64,000 nucleotides of DNA from Clostridium pasteurianum (GTDB lineage Bacteria; Bacillota; Clostridia; Clostridiales; Clostridiaceae). Positions 1 to 10,927 of this stretch are shown piece by piece. The stretch is taken from contig NZ_MCGV01000001.1 in NCBI RefSeq assembly GCF_001705235.1, forward strand, positions 1,116,001 to 1,180,000. The letters are read 5' to 3'. A program made the position numbers and the translations under genes. How positions within the stretch are numbered: the stretch's first letter is position 1; every line of letters starts with the position of its first letter. A model generated the notes under the pieces. That model was not told the origin of the DNA and did no database searches. It saw only the letters and a list, made by a program, of their open reading frames with translations.

Positions 1-96
1 TGATATAATTTTTTTTAATTTCTTTGATCTCATTACTCTCACCACCAATTTTTTTAATTATGGCTACCATAAAATTATTTTTTATACACAAAGATA

Positions 97-145
97 TACC
101 ACTTCGCAACATATTTTTTAATAAATGCTAAGCTTTGAAGTGGTA
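97..145 (-). other. Inverted repeat downstream of cel5
   Basis: A 9-bp inverted repeat (TACCACTTC / GAAGTGGTA, arms 97-105 and 137-145) lies just past the cel5 stop codon with a 31-nt loop. On the minus strand it is not followed by a clean T-tract, so it looks more like an intercistronic processing or stabilising hairpin than a terminator. The cellulosome operon probably continues beyond the left edge. Confidence 0.35.
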
Positions 146-158
146 CATCATATAATAT

Positions 159-1634
159 CTATTTCAACATTTTTTTCAAAAGGATCAGATCAAGAACATT
201 TACTTGTCCATCACCATTTAAATCATACTTTTTATCATATACACTTGATCCATTTTGTAAGTACTTTTTCATTAGTATACAATCCAATACATTAACAACA
301 CCATCACCATTAAGATCACCCGTAATAATGTCGTCTTTCGGCTGTACATGAGTACCATTTTTCCCAAGGTTCACTTCATGATCTAGCCCCATATATTTTC
401 CTGTCTTTTCATCTTTCCAAAGTGTTGGCTGTACTAGTGCTAATTTTTTGGTATCTACAGTCTTAAAATCATATCCAAGAATTCCACCTGTATCACCAGA
501 ATTTGCATTTACACACCAAAAAGTATGATTCATATTATTATCTGCAATAAATTTAGCAAGGTAGCTCATCCATTGTTCGTTTTTTCCACCGTCCATATTT
601 CCACCCCATTCTCCAATGAGAAGTGGTGCTATATTTTGTTCCTGTATATAAAACCAACTTGGACGCCAAACATCATTTGTAAGACTATCCTCGGTGAAAT
701 CTTTATCAAACCATGACTGATCTGATACACCAGGCCCGTATTCATGTGGTGAATATACTACTTGCTTACTTGCAGTGCCTAAATCTACAGGATGATCTTT
801 AACTCCTCTAAGATTTCCTCCCCACCAGCCGCCGTAGTAATCATCAGCGCTTGAACTTCCAGAGTATGAACCACTCTTAGGATATGTCTCAACTCCTTCA
901 ACAACTATAAGAAGCTTTGGATTTATTGCAAGAATTTTCTTGCCTACTCTTTCCGCTTCATACTTCCAGTTGTCTGGATCTGTGGAGTCATTCCACTTTG
1001 CAGATTCTTCTTTTCTATATGCTTTTCCGTGAGGTTCATTAAATATATCTGCTGCTATAACTGTATCATCGTTTTTATAACGATCTGCAAGATATTGCCA
1101 GCATTTTTCGTAATCATCTGTAGTATACTTGCTCGTATACCATAGATTTGTTTGACCAGCACTTTCTATTCTGTGCATATCAAGCATAATTTTAATTCCA
1201 TCTTTTTTACACTGAGCTATTGCTGCGTCAAGTACTTGAAGACTAGTAAATCCTTTCATTTCAGGGCTTATATAGTCATTAAGTGAATCAGCTTTAGGAT
1301 AGATTCCCTGTCTCCACTGATTTACAAGTTCAACAGATAGTGGCACCCTAAGGGTGTTAAATCCACTATCTGCTACTATACCCAAAATGTTATCAAGCCT
1401 ATTCGCCCACAAACCGTGAAAGGAATAGTTAGGTGTTTCAAGTCCAAACCACGCAATACCAGTCATTCTTACTTGATTGCCATAGTCATCATAAAGTTTA
1501 CTGCCATCTGTGTGTAAGTAATCATTAGATGGCTTTACTGTAACATCATCTGCATAAACCAGGCTGCCAAAGGTACTGCTAATTGTCATCAGAGATGCTA
1601 GCAAAATGCTGAGACAAGCTCTCCTCTTTTTCAA
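159..1634 (-). CDS. GH5 endoglucanase with type I dockerin
   Basis: Secreted cellulosomal endo-beta-1,4-glucanase. Residues 1-28 are a signal peptide ending in VYA. The GH5 catalytic domain spans about 35-425, with the acid/base Glu200 in FNEPHG and the nucleophile Glu342 in GEWGG. Residues 436-491 are a type I dockerin with two calcium-binding repeats (DLNGDG at 440 and 471). The specificity positions after each Asn are Val-Leu, a hydrophobic pattern typical of mesophilic clostridial dockerins. The start is TTG, supported by GAGAGGTG 7 nt upstream; no ATG fits. It follows cel48 by 24 bp in the same operon and should dock onto the CipA cohesins. Family, catalytic residues and dockerin are clear; exact substrate preference is inferred. 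Confidence 0.95.
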   Translation of the reverse strand: MKKRRACLSILLASLMTISSTFGSLVYADDVTVKPSNDYLHTDGSKLYDDYGNQVRMTGIAWFGLETPNYSFHGLWANRLDNILGIVADSGFNTLRVPLSVELVNQWRQGIYPKADSLNDYISPEMKGFTSLQVLDAAIAQCKKDGIKIMLDMHRIESAGQTNLWYTSKYTTDDYEKCWQYLADRYKNDDTVIAADIFNEPHGKAYRKEESAKWNDSTDPDNWKYEAERVGKKILAINPKLLIVVEGVETYPKSGSYSGSSSADDYYGGWWGGNLRGVKDHPVDLGTASKQVVYSPHEYGPGVSDQSWFDKDFTEDSLTNDVWRPSWFYIQEQNIAPLLIGEWGGNMDGGKNEQWMSYLAKFIADNNMNHTFWCVNANSGDTGGILGYDFKTVDTKKLALVQPTLWKDEKTGKYMGLDHEVNLGKNGTHVQPKDDIITGDLNGDGVVNVLDCILMKKYLQNGSSVYDKKYDLNGDGQVNVLDLILLKKMLK

Positions 1635-1658
1635 ATTAAAACACCTCTCAATAAGATT

Positions 1659-3851
1659 CTATTTCAACATTTTTTTGAGTAAAATCAAATCCATTACATT
1701 AACTGTTCCATCCTTATTTATATCTGCATTAGTTTTATTTATTTTAACAGAGTCATCTTTTAAATATTTCTTAAGTGTTATTACATCAAGTACATTAACC
1801 TGCTTATCACCATTTACATCTCCGTAAACAGGAGCAACTGGGAATAAACTTCCATAAGTTGCATTAGCTATCGCATATTCACTTTGAGCCCAGAAACGAT
1901 GGTAATTAAATATACTCTTGTTTCCAGCTTCAACATCAGCCTTAACTCTAGCATAATCAGGGTCTTGTTTATACTTTGAACGTATATCTATAAATTTGTC
2001 TCCTGATTTAATTACATCACCATTAGGCATTGTTCCAGTCCATCCCTGTGGAATATATACTTCCTGATTGAATATACGGTTATAAGAATCCATTACGCAT
2101 GGAGCAGCTACACCCTTATCATCCTTGTAGTTATTCCACATATCATCAAGCATAGTTGCTGCAAGTTGCTGTGATTCAGTATCTCCAGTAGCTTTTGCAT
2201 AATATGAAAGTGCATTAGCAAGTGAGGATGCTGTTCCTATATCTGTACAATAATTAACAACATTTACATGTAAATCGGAATTTGTTGTATGCTCATCACC
2301 ATTCTTCCATGAATTTGGTTGTCCTGACCAGCTTAATGTTGATGGTACTTCAAATGTTCCTTTTGCACTATCTACTTTAACTACTGACTTTATCCACTTA
2401 ACCCAGTTATCAAGTAAGTTCTTTGCCTTTGCATCTTTTGTTGTATAGTAATATTGAGCTATACGCTGCATTGACCATGCTTGCATTCCAAACCAAGTGT
2501 TGCTGCCTGGATCATGATATACTGGTTCTTCTTGATATCCCATTCCATTGAATGTAGCTGTTCCTGATGGCCAAGCTTCATAACGTCCATGATTTGAGTT
2601 ACTAGCTCCACCTGCTATAGCTCCTTCTGAAGATTGTAACCATTGATAGAAATCAAGTTGTGTTGATAAACTCTTTGCCCAGTCAGTTGAACCAGTTGCT
2701 GATTTAGGTTTGAAAGCACCACTGTCTGCATCATTACTTGAAAGTACCCATGCAGTAAATGGATTTTGATATCCAAAGTGACTGTGGCTGCAGCCTATCT
2801 TCCATGACCAGTCATTATTCTGAGATCCACCCCAAGCATAGTACCATGACATTAAATAATGCATTGCATCTTTACCTGTTCCTGCTTGAGTTGAATCACC
2901 TATTTTTCTAAAGTATTTATCACACATAGCATATCTTAAGTAATCTCCCATTTTAGAAGCTTTACCTATATCCGTGCTTAAATCAACTCCATCTTCTTTA
3001 GCTGCCTCAGCTGCTTCATAAGTTGCCTGTATTGCACGGGCATCAGCATCTGGTGCATCTGTATACTTAGCTTGTCTTGTATAACTGTTGTCCTTTGTAA
3101 ACAAGTCAAGATATCCATTTTGTCCGCCAAATTTGAAAGAATCCCAGCAAGGTTGAGGTACTGTTTCAAAAACAGATTCTTGTTCTCCTCTTTGATAAGT
3201 GTTTATATATGAATTCTTTGAAGTTCCATCTGCATGATTTCCAAAACCATACCAGTTATCTACATCCATTAACCAATGCATTCCATACATGTCTGAAGTT
3301 CCATATGTTGATTTAAGTTCATCACTTATTGGATCTTGTCCCTTTGCAGCACCAGGATCCATTTGAGCTGGATATTTACTTGGGTCTTCCCATTCTGGTG
3401 CATAAGTTGCTGGACTACTAGTATTGTATCTATCCATACCAGGTTGATCTGCATGTGATGGAATTATATATTTTTCAGCTGTATCCCATGCAGTACCTAC
3501 TCCTTTGTAATCTCCTGTAAGTTTTCCCTGCATTGCTTCAAGCCACATATAGTAACTGAAAGCTTCACTTGTAGTTTCATGTCCATAATCAGGTGCTTCA
3601 ACTATAAAGGTTTCAACTGAATGATATGGCACACCATCTTTACTAAAATATCCATTATTAGAATCATGGATCTTATTATACATTTCCTCAAACCTTTCAG
3701 TATAAGGATTGTCATATTTTTGCTTTATAGTAGTACTATTTGTAGCAGCTGAAACTTTATTATTAAATATTCCTGATAATGAGGTAACCATAACTGTAGA
3801 TGTAAGTGCTACAGCCATTACTTTCTTAAAGTTTTTACTTGTTTTTAACAT
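1659..3851 (-). CDS. GH48 cellobiohydrolase with type I dockerin
   Basis: Processive reducing-end cellulase, the hallmark exoenzyme of clostridial cellulosomes. A signal peptide spans residues 1-35 (cleavage after VSA). The GH48 domain fills about 45-660; the conserved motif [11 protein letters not shown] near residues 88-98 holds the family's catalytic acid. A C-terminal dockerin (about 668-730) has two DxNxDGxVNVxD repeats with the same Val-Leu or Val-Met specificity pattern as the Cel5 neighbour. Length (730 aa) is normal for dockerin-bearing GH48 enzymes. The ATG is preceded by AAGGAGATATT. It lies 101 bp after cipA, separated by a strong hairpin, in the usual scaffoldin-cel48 order of mesophilic cellulosome clusters (cel48A/celF type). 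Confidence 0.96.
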   Translation of the reverse strand: MLKTSKNFKKVMAVALTSTVMVTSLSGIFNNKVSAATNSTTIKQKYDNPYTERFEEMYNKIHDSNNGYFSKDGVPYHSVETFIVEAPDYGHETTSEAFSYYMWLEAMQGKLTGDYKGVGTAWDTAEKYIIPSHADQPGMDRYNTSSPATYAPEWEDPSKYPAQMDPGAAKGQDPISDELKSTYGTSDMYGMHWLMDVDNWYGFGNHADGTSKNSYINTYQRGEQESVFETVPQPCWDSFKFGGQNGYLDLFTKDNSYTRQAKYTDAPDADARAIQATYEAAEAAKEDGVDLSTDIGKASKMGDYLRYAMCDKYFRKIGDSTQAGTGKDAMHYLMSWYYAWGGSQNNDWSWKIGCSHSHFGYQNPFTAWVLSSNDADSGAFKPKSATGSTDWAKSLSTQLDFYQWLQSSEGAIAGGASNSNHGRYEAWPSGTATFNGMGYQEEPVYHDPGSNTWFGMQAWSMQRIAQYYYTTKDAKAKNLLDNWVKWIKSVVKVDSAKGTFEVPSTLSWSGQPNSWKNGDEHTTNSDLHVNVVNYCTDIGTASSLANALSYYAKATGDTESQQLAATMLDDMWNNYKDDKGVAAPCVMDSYNRIFNQEVYIPQGWTGTMPNGDVIKSGDKFIDIRSKYKQDPDYARVKADVEAGNKSIFNYHRFWAQSEYAIANATYGSLFPVAPVYGDVNGDKQVNVLDVITLKKYLKDDSVKINKTNADINKDGTVNVMDLILLKKMLK

Positions 3852-3908
3852 ACTAATATCTCCTTTTAAATAAATTAATTAACATAGTTTAAATCAAATA
3901 ATTTATTT

Positions 3909-3940
3909 GTATATACTGCCGCCTTTAGCAGCAGTATATA
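3909..3940 (-). other. Intercistronic hairpin between cipA and cel48
   Basis: TATACTGC and GCAGTATA arms surround a short GC-closed loop in the 101-bp gap. No U-tract follows on the minus strand, so it is not a classical terminator. In other mesophilic clostridia, cip-cel mRNA is cut at intercistronic sites and stem-loops protect the upstream fragment, giving much more scaffoldin mRNA than enzyme mRNA. The position directly after cipA fits that role. The function here is inferred. Confidence 0.6.
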
Positions 3941-3952
3941 TTTAACTTTTTA

Positions 3953-6900
3953 TTATTCTATAGTTACACTTCCGTCATCAAATTCATGATCTATAGATTC
4001 ACCATCTACATCTCCTACAGAAGAAACTTTTTGGTTAAATGTAAGTTTTGATTCACCTGCTGCTGCATCACTCTTTGCAGTAAGTTTTATATTGGCAAAA
4101 ACACCATCTTTATTTATAAGTCTTGATCCCATTGAATCATCAAAGAATGTTATTTGTATTTCGCCGTTTACATTTTTAACCAAGAAATCTGTATTAGGAT
4201 TTGTAACTAATTCTCCTGGTGTAATTGAAGCTACATCAAATTTACTAGCATCATAATCTAAGCAGGCAGTTATTCCTTCAATATCTTTACCCTCTACTAC
4301 TTTTATAGTTAAAGGAATTGTTATTGTATCTCCAGCTTTAACAGTATAAGTTCCTGCGCTTACTGTTGCTTTTGTTGCAACTGGTGATGATATTGGCTTA
4401 ACAGTAAGAGTATAATCTGCTGACTTTCCTGCGCTAAAATCAAATGTGAAAACATTTGCTCCTGCTGGCAAAGTTGCAAGATAAGCCTTACTAAATGTTA
4501 CTTCTGTTCCATCTGCTGATACTGTGTAATTTGATGGATCAACTACTGCACCTCCAAGTTTTATATCCTTAAGTGTATTACCATTTAAGTTCATATCTAC
4601 AGTTACATCTGCTGGAGTATTATTATCAAATGTTCCACTAGTTTCTTTTAACGTAGAATCCTTTACTACTGGTACATCTTTCGCTGCAACAGTAAGAGTA
4701 TAATCTGCTGATTTTCCTGCACTAAAATCAAATGTGAAGACATTTGTTCCTGCTGGTAAAGTTGCAAGATAAGCCTCACTAAATGTTACCTCGCTTCCAT
4801 CTGCTGATACAGTATAATTTGATGGATCAACTACTGCACCTCCAAGTTTTATGTCCTTAAGTGTATTGCCATTTAAAGTTATATCTACACTTACAGCTTT
4901 TGGTGCATTATTATCAAATGTTCCACTAGTTTCATTTAATGTAGAATTTTCTTTTACTGGTGCTACTCCTTTAACAGTTATACTTCCATCAGTAAGTACA
5001 TGATCAATAGCTGTTCCGTCTAGGCTTCCTACTGTAGAACCTTTAGGATCAAACTCAAGAGCATACTTTCCTTCTTCTGTATCTTGTTTTATAGCAAATT
5101 CCAAATATGCTAGAATTCCATCAGTTGTTATCTGCTCAGTTCCCATTGAGTCATCATAATATGTTATTTCTACTACTCCATTATTGTCTTTCCACATAAA
5201 GTTTACATCAGGATCTTTAACTAATGCTCCTGTCTTTACTCCAGTTAAAGTGAATTTAGTGTTGTCGTATTTTATATAAGCACTTACTCCTTCAATAGAA
5301 TTACCCTTTACACTCTCTATGCTTACTGGAACTTCTACTGAATCACCAGTAGCTCCTGTAACATTTGCAACTTCCATATCAACGCTGCGAGATACCTTAA
5401 CAGTTAATGTTGCTGTCTTAACACCTTTTTCACCACTAAATTCAAATGTAAATGTATATGTTCCATTAGCTAAGCCTGCAAAATAGGATTTATTTATTGT
5501 TGCAGTTGTTCCGTCTGCTGATAATGTATAGTCTGTTCCTGCTTTAAGTAAATTACCATCTTGATCCTTTATATCCTTAAATGTATAACCATTTAAAGTC
5601 ATATTAACTGGTACGTCACCTTGAGTGCTTGAAGCTGGCTGAACATCTACTTCTTCAGGATTAATAACTGGAACTGGTACCTTCTGAACAGTTATACTTC
5701 CGTCACTAAGTACATGATCAATATTTGTACCATCTAAACTTCCTATTGCAGAACCTTTAGGATCAAATGCAAGATCATACTTTCCTTCTGCTGCATCTTG
5801 TTTTATAGCAAATTCTAAATATGCTAGAATTCCATCAGCTGTTATTTGCTCAGTTCCCATTGTGTCATCATAATATGTTATTTGTATTACTCCATTATCA
5901 TCTTTCCACATGAAGTTTACATCAGGGTCTTTAACTAGTGCTCCTGTTTTTACCCCAGTTAAAGTAAATTTAGTATTGTCATATTTTATATAAGCACTTA
6001 CTCCTTCAATAGAGTTACCCTTTACACCCTCTATGCTTACTGGAACTTCTACTGAATCACCAGTAGTGCCTTTAACATTTGCAACTTCCATATCAACTAT
6101 TTGAGCTATATTTACAGTAAATGTACATGCAGTACCATCACTAAAGTCAATTGTAAATGCAAATTTAGCTGCATCGGGATTTGCTTTTACTAAAGCTGCA
6201 AGATAATTTTTACTTATTGTTATAGTTCCATCTGATGCTACCGTATAATCTGTACCTAATGTAAGTGCTTTACCATCTTTATCCTTTACATCTACAAGTG
6301 TATTACCTGCAAATGTTGCAACAGTTTTCACATCTGCTTGAGATCCACTATTTGTGTAGAAAACTGCAGTATCTGGAGTAATATATGGTACTCCTATTAC
6401 AGTTATACTGCCGTCTACAAATGCACTATTTATTTTATTTCCATCTAAATCTGAAACAGCTGATTTAACTGTATCCATTGTTAATGGACTTTTTCCTGCT
6501 GCAGCATTTTGTTTTATTACAAAGTCTAAATATGCTAAAATTCCATCAGTTGTTATCTGCTCAGTTCCCATTGTGTCATCATAGTATGTTATTGATATTA
6601 CTCCATTATCATCTTTCCACATAAAGTTTACATCAGGATCTTTAACTAAATCACCTGGTTTTACATCCTTTAAAGTAAACTTAGTATTATCATAATTTAT
6701 AATGGCAGATATACCTTCAATGCTTGTCTTTGTTGATACTTTTACTGGAACTGTAACTGGATCGCCAGCTTTTTCTGTAGCATTATCAACTTTTACGCTT
6801 GCCTGCATAGAAGTAACTTTAATTGTTACAGTAGCAGAATAAGCTTCACCATTTGCTTTAGTAAAATCTATTGTAAAAGTATATGTTCCATCTTTAAGGG

Positions 6901-7987
6901 TTGAAAGATAATCCTTGCTGAATACTATGTTATTGTCTGATAAAGTATAATCTTTTCCTTGTTCAAGTATGTTACCATTTGAATCTTTTACATCAACAAA
7001 CTTACCGCCATTTAAAGTCATAGCTGTAGTTTGATCTGTAGGATTATCCTTACTGAAGTTCATTTCAGTAGGTGTAACTATAGGATTTGGTGCAGGTATT
7101 ACAGTAAGTTTAAAAGTTGCAGCTGTATTATTACCTTTTGCATCAGTAAAATTAAATGTAATATTATAATTTGTACCTGCTGCATCTGTAGCTGGTAGAC
7201 TACTAAGATACTTTTGAGTAAATGTCACTTTATTATCTGCTACAGTATAATCCTTGTCAGCACCCTCTTGTAAAGTTGTAGTACCATTAGTAATACTGTT
7301 AAGTTTGCCGCCGCATAAAGACATAGTAGTTGATACTTCAGATGGATCAGCTTGTTTATAAGTACCTGATTCAGGACTTATAGTAGGTGCTGGATTTGGT
7401 TCTTGTCCCCATTCTTGCTTACCATTAACATACCCAGTTACGTTATTAGCATCTGCATAATCCGTTGCTGAAGGATTAAATGAATAATCATTTGATTGAT
7501 CATAGCTAGTCCAGTCAGATTTTGCAAATCTCATCTGAACCATAAGATATGCTCCCTTTTCAAGTGTTCCTGAACCACTACCAAAACTTATTTCAACATA
7601 TTGATTAGCTTTATCTGTTGATTGAGCTGCATCTAATTTTACGAAATTACCACTTACCTTACTTGTATCTACATTATGATATCCAGTAGCACCACCCATT
7701 AATCCAGAATAATCGCACCAGAAGCTTTCAGCTTCAGTACCTTCTTCAGTAAAGTAATATCTTAACTTTAAAGTCGATAAATCTACATCTGCTCCTGTAT
7801 TGTTAATGACTTTAATGTTAGCTTTTATACTATTGGTGCTTGTACTTGTTGGTGTATTAAACGATTGAACTTCAATTCCAGATGTGTTAGAAGTAACATT
7901 AGTAGCCGCAAAGACATGATTCTTTGAAATACCTAGGGATGCCATCATCATAAACATTCCTAAAATAGCCATATTCCTTTTTTTCAC
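3953..7987 (-). CDS. cipA: Cellulosomal scaffoldin: CBM3, six X2, four cohesins
   Basis: Non-catalytic scaffold that binds cellulose and the dockerins of Cel48, Cel5 and others. Order by residue: signal peptide 1-27; CBM3 about 33-190; X2 198-297; X2 299-392; cohesin 394-531; X2 533-628; cohesin 630-768; X2 770-866; cohesin 868-1006; X2 1008-1101; X2 1105-1197; cohesin 1205-1344. There is no dockerin or SLH domain, so no obvious cell anchor; X2 domains of related scaffoldins are thought to touch the cell wall. Cohesins 2 and 3 are almost identical, as are X2 modules 5 and 6, showing recent internal duplication. The GTG start has AGGAGG 8 nt upstream. At 1344 aa it is about one cohesin shorter than the 1483-aa, five-cohesin CipA I recall from strain ATCC 824. 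Confidence 0.96.
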   Translation of the reverse strand: MKKRNMAILGMFMMMASLGISKNHVFAATNVTSNTSGIEVQSFNTPTSTSTNSIKANIKVINNTGADVDLSTLKLRYYFTEEGTEAESFWCDYSGLMGGATGYHNVDTSKVSGNFVKLDAAQSTDKANQYVEISFGSGSGTLEKGAYLMVQMRFAKSDWTSYDQSNDYSFNPSATDYADANNVTGYVNGKQEWGQEPNPAPTISPESGTYKQADPSEVSTTMSLCGGKLNSITNGTTTLQEGADKDYTVADNKVTFTQKYLSSLPATDAAGTNYNITFNFTDAKGNNTAATFKLTVIPAPNPIVTPTEMNFSKDNPTDQTTAMTLNGGKFVDVKDSNGNILEQGKDYTLSDNNIVFSKDYLSTLKDGTYTFTIDFTKANGEAYSATVTIKVTSMQASVKVDNATEKAGDPVTVPVKVSTKTSIEGISAIINYDNTKFTLKDVKPGDLVKDPDVNFMWKDDNGVISITYYDDTMGTEQITTDGILAYLDFVIKQNAAAGKSPLTMDTVKSAVSDLDGNKINSAFVDGSITVIGVPYITPDTAVFYTNSGSQADVKTVATFAGNTLVDVKDKDGKALTLGTDYTVASDGTITISKNYLAALVKANPDAAKFAFTIDFSDGTACTFTVNIAQIVDMEVANVKGTTGDSVEVPVSIEGVKGNSIEGVSAYIKYDNTKFTLTGVKTGALVKDPDVNFMWKDDNGVIQITYYDDTMGTEQITADGILAYLEFAIKQDAAEGKYDLAFDPKGSAIGSLDGTNIDHVLSDGSITVQKVPVPVINPEEVDVQPASSTQGDVPVNMTLNGYTFKDIKDQDGNLLKAGTDYTLSADGTTATINKSYFAGLANGTYTFTFEFSGEKGVKTATLTVKVSRSVDMEVANVTGATGDSVEVPVSIESVKGNSIEGVSAYIKYDNTKFTLTGVKTGALVKDPDVNFMWKDNNGVVEITYYDDSMGTEQITTDGILAYLEFAIKQDTEEGKYALEFDPKGSTVGSLDGTAIDHVLTDGSITVKGVAPVKENSTLNETSGTFDNNAPKAVSVDITLNGNTLKDIKLGGAVVDPSNYTVSADGSEVTFSEAYLATLPAGTNVFTFDFSAGKSADYTLTVAAKDVPVVKDSTLKETSGTFDNNTPADVTVDMNLNGNTLKDIKLGGAVVDPSNYTVSADGTEVTFSKAYLATLPAGANVFTFDFSAGKSADYTLTVKPISSPVATKATVSAGTYTVKAGDTITIPLTIKVVEGKDIEGITACLDYDASKFDVASITPGELVTNPNTDFLVKNVNGEIQITFFDDSMGSRLINKDGVFANIKLTAKSDAAAGESKLTFNQKVSSVGDVDGESIDHEFDDGSVTIE

Positions 7988-8371
7988 TTTTCAAAACCTC
8001 CAATTTTTATTATAAATTTACGATAAGATTCTATTGTCAAGTAACATAAACAAAGCCTTTTACTTATAAACCCATTCATCCCCCTTTTGAATTAATAATT
8101 TAGTTCTCCATAAAAGTGAATTTCGTTTTCAGTAAATTTTACGTTTTACGATAGTTTATATTTTGTTTACATTTTAAATTATAGTTAATTAATATATAAA
8201 CTTCAAACTTAATATAATTTTACCATTTGTTGAAATAAACTCATTCCCATTAAGAATTATCTCAATATTATTAATACTTGTAATTTCTTTGTTTTACTTT
8301 GATTTTCTTTTGTTGAGCTTAAAATTGCATTAAATTAGCCTTATATCATAATATTTTTCAATTTTATGAAC
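7988..8371. other. cipA upstream region
   Basis: This AT-rich region holds the presumed promoter of the cellulosome operon. On the minus strand TTGACA (8037-8032) and TATAAT (8011-8006) are present, but the spacing of 20 bp is longer than the optimal 17, so the core promoter call is weak. No riboswitch, small gene or clear CcpA site was found. A near-cre sequence around 8120-8140 is off register by one base. Confidence 0.35.
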
Positions 8372-8443
8372 AAAAAAATTAAAGCAGTTAGCTTTAACGT
8401 AGATGATTTAATTTACATATACGTATAATTGCTAACTGCTTTA
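8372..8443 (-). terminator. Terminator of the chemoreceptor gene
   Basis: Twelve-bp arms AAAGCAGTTAGC / GCTAACTGCTTT (8381-8392 and 8431-8442) enclose a 38-nt loop. On the minus strand they are followed by AATTTTTTTG. It lies about 80 bp past the stop of the chemoreceptor gene and separates it from the cellulosome promoter. The loop is longer than usual. Confidence 0.6.
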
Positions 8444-8524
8444 AATAATAATTATAAAATTATCTTTTTTAAAAAATTCAATTTTCAACTTCGATATCTT
8501 GCTTATTTACATTTTTTTGTAATG

Positions 8525-10507
8525 TTATAAAATAAATTTATTTATTTCCTTTTCAAGCTCTGCTGCAACTTTTTCTAAATCTTGTGACATCTTATTAAAT
8601 TCATTCATACTAGCAGATACTTCTTCTGCCGCTGCAGATACCTCCTCAGAACTTGCAGCCGATTCCTCGGATGAAGAAGATATACTTTCCAATTTTTCCA
8701 ATATAAAATTTTTGCTATGGTAAGTATCATTTATAGAAACTTCTATATTTCTTATATCACTAACTAAATTATCTAGTGCCTTTAAAATCCTATTAAATAT
8801 ATCTTTAGTTTGAGTTACAGACACAGTTTGTTCATTAGAAAATTTTAAAGAAGTATCAATTGAATTAACTACCATACTATTTTTACATTTTATATCTTCA
8901 ATAAGCCTTTTAACTTCTTTGGTTGCTTCAGTTGATTCCTCTGCAAGCTTTCCAACTTCTTCTGCTACTACAGAAAATCCCTTTCCAGCTTCCCCAGCTC
9001 TAGCTGCTTCAACTGCTGCATTTAATGCCAAAAGATTTGTTTGCTCTGCAATTCCATTTATAGTATCCGTAATAGTTCCTATAGTATTTGAGGACTCAAT
9101 CATATCATTTACAGCCTTTGATACTTCCTTCGAAGAATCATTTGAAAGTTTTGTTTTCTCAATTAAAACATCCATCATATTAAGTCCACTTTTACTTAAG
9201 TCATTAGCATTTTGGGATAGTTCATTTATTTTATCTGTCATGGATTTAATTGATGTAATTTTATCACCTAATTTATTAAACTCATTAACTCCATTTGATA
9301 TATCCTCTGCCTGTGAATAGGCTACCTGTGCTATCCCATCAATTGTCTCAGCTACTTCCTCTACAGCTTTGTTGGTTTCACCAGACATTTTTAATATAGT
9401 CTTAGATGAATTCATAACATTATTTGAAGAGTTCTTTACATTACTTAATAGGCTATGTATATTTTCTATCATTTCATTAAAATATTTAGCTAGTCTACCA
9501 AATTCATCCTTAGTATTAATTTCAACCTTCCCTGATAAATCACCATCAGCTCCAAGTTTAGTAACATCAACTATTTTATTTATATGCTTAGAAAAAGTTT
9601 TACTTATTAATATTGCCGCGATAACTGATAGTATGATAATAATAAATATTAATAGTAATGTCATTTTTAATATTGAAGATGTGTCTCTTGAGAGTTCATT
9701 TTCGTTCATTGAGCCTACTATCTTCCACCCCAAATTATCATTTAATAAAAATGCCGCATAACGTTTCTGATTACCAGTTTTATATTGAATAAATCCTGTT
9801 TTATTATTCTTTATATTATTCCAAATTGATAATTTAGTTACATTTTTCTTTCCTCTTTGTGACTTGTCAGGATGTATAATCATAGTTCCTTCTCTATCAG
9901 TTACATATACATATCCTTCCTGTCCAATTTTAATACTGCTCATACTTTCACTTAGCTTAGTTAAATCAACATCCATACAAACTACACCAACTAAATTGCC
10001 ATCTTTATATACAGCTTTAGATACAGATATTATATTTTTCTTAGTAGCTGCATCTGTGTATACATTGCTAAATACGTCCTTTCCTGTATTTTGAACTGCA
10101 TTTTTATACCAATCCCTACTTGTCGGATCAAAACCATCTGGAAGCTTAACTTCAGGATACATATAAAGCTTTTTTGAAGTATTCGCAAAATATACATTTA
10201 TAGCATCTTTATTGTTTTCCTTTATATCCTGCAAAGCTGATAACACATATGTCTCAAACTGTGGATTAGAATTTACATTCTGCACATCATAGTTTCCACT
10301 AAGAATATCTATATTATTTTCCATAGTCTTAAAATAATTATCTATACCCCTATTCACTTCTATCAAATTCTGTTTAGAATCTCTACTTAGCTTGTTCATT
10401 AAAACATCATAAACATTCCTGTACATAATAACACCAAACACTATAAAAGGAATCATACATACTGAACTAATACTTATTATGAGCTTATTTTTAATACTTC
10501 TGTTCAC
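8525..10507 (-). CDS. Methyl-accepting chemotaxis protein with dCache sensor
   Basis: Transmembrane chemoreceptor. The N-terminal helix (about residues 11-31) and a second membrane segment (about 282-304) bracket an extracellular double-Cache ligand domain. HAMP follows at about 305-358, then the long coiled-coil signalling domain with the hairpin tip motif [19 protein letters not shown] that binds CheA and CheW. I place the start at the GTG at 10505-10507, because AAAGGTGG sits 5 nt upstream; the in-frame GTG at 10514-10516 overlaps that ribosome site. The protein is then 660 aa. The ligand is unknown. It is followed by its own terminator, so it is monocistronic beside the cellulosome operon. 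Confidence 0.93.
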   Translation of the reverse strand: MNRSIKNKLIISISSVCMIPFIVFGVIMYRNVYDVLMNKLSRDSKQNLIEVNRGIDNYFKTMENNIDILSGNYDVQNVNSNPQFETYVLSALQDIKENNKDAINVYFANTSKKLYMYPEVKLPDGFDPTSRDWYKNAVQNTGKDVFSNVYTDAATKKNIISVSKAVYKDGNLVGVVCMDVDLTKLSESMSSIKIGQEGYVYVTDREGTMIIHPDKSQRGKKNVTKLSIWNNIKNNKTGFIQYKTGNQKRYAAFLLNDNLGWKIVGSMNENELSRDTSSILKMTLLLIFIIIILSVIAAILISKTFSKHINKIVDVTKLGADGDLSGKVEINTKDEFGRLAKYFNEMIENIHSLLSNVKNSSNNVMNSSKTILKMSGETNKAVEEVAETIDGIAQVAYSQAEDISNGVNEFNKLGDKITSIKSMTDKINELSQNANDLSKSGLNMMDVLIEKTKLSNDSSKEVSKAVNDMIESSNTIGTITDTINGIAEQTNLLALNAAVEAARAGEAGKGFSVVAEEVGKLAEESTEATKEVKRLIEDIKCKNSMVVNSIDTSLKFSNEQTVSVTQTKDIFNRILKALDNLVSDIRNIEVSINDTYHSKNFILEKLESISSSSEESAASSEEVSAAAEEVSASMNEFNKMSQDLEKVAAELEKEINKFIL

Positions 10508-10927
10508 ATTATCCACCTTTTTTCTGTAAAATTTATATTACATAAAAATCCTTGTATACAATATATCACAAGTTTATTTTATTTGACAAAATAGATTATT
10601 TTTTGTAATTTAGGATTATGAGTGTGTTAAATGTTTTCATATACTAAATTCTTAATATTTGTATTTATTTCTACACAATTATTAAAATTTTTAATAATTA
10701 GTACTGTTTTATGAATATAATATTGCTATAAAATAAAAAAATGTTAAAATTAATATGTTCTATAGATTTTAAATAGTTAAGCTTTATTAAAACATATACG
10801 TAGCTTTAATTTTCAAAATGCCACGTATACATATAATAAAACACTTAATCCAAATCAATATAATATATAAATTAAATTTAAAGGTGGTGAAAAGTCTGTA
10901 ATTCAAATAAAATTGCAGATTATATAA
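10508..10927. other. Divergent intergenic region chemoreceptor / tcdA
   Basis: About 420 bp of very AT-rich DNA between divergent genes, presumably holding both promoters. AAAGGTGGTGAAAAG at 10881-10895 looks like a ribosome-binding site, but an in-frame stop at 10925-10927 excludes it as the tcdA start. I see no repeat element, RNA motif or convincing small ORF. Confidence 0.4.

Noticed and set aside
8110-8150. CcpA cre box upstream of cipA
   Set aside because: TGAAAACGAAATTCA is close to the cre consensus but out of register by one base, so the match is not supported.
10881-10927. Longer TcdA start using the AAAGGTGG site
   Set aside because: An in-frame TAA directly precedes the ATG at 10928.
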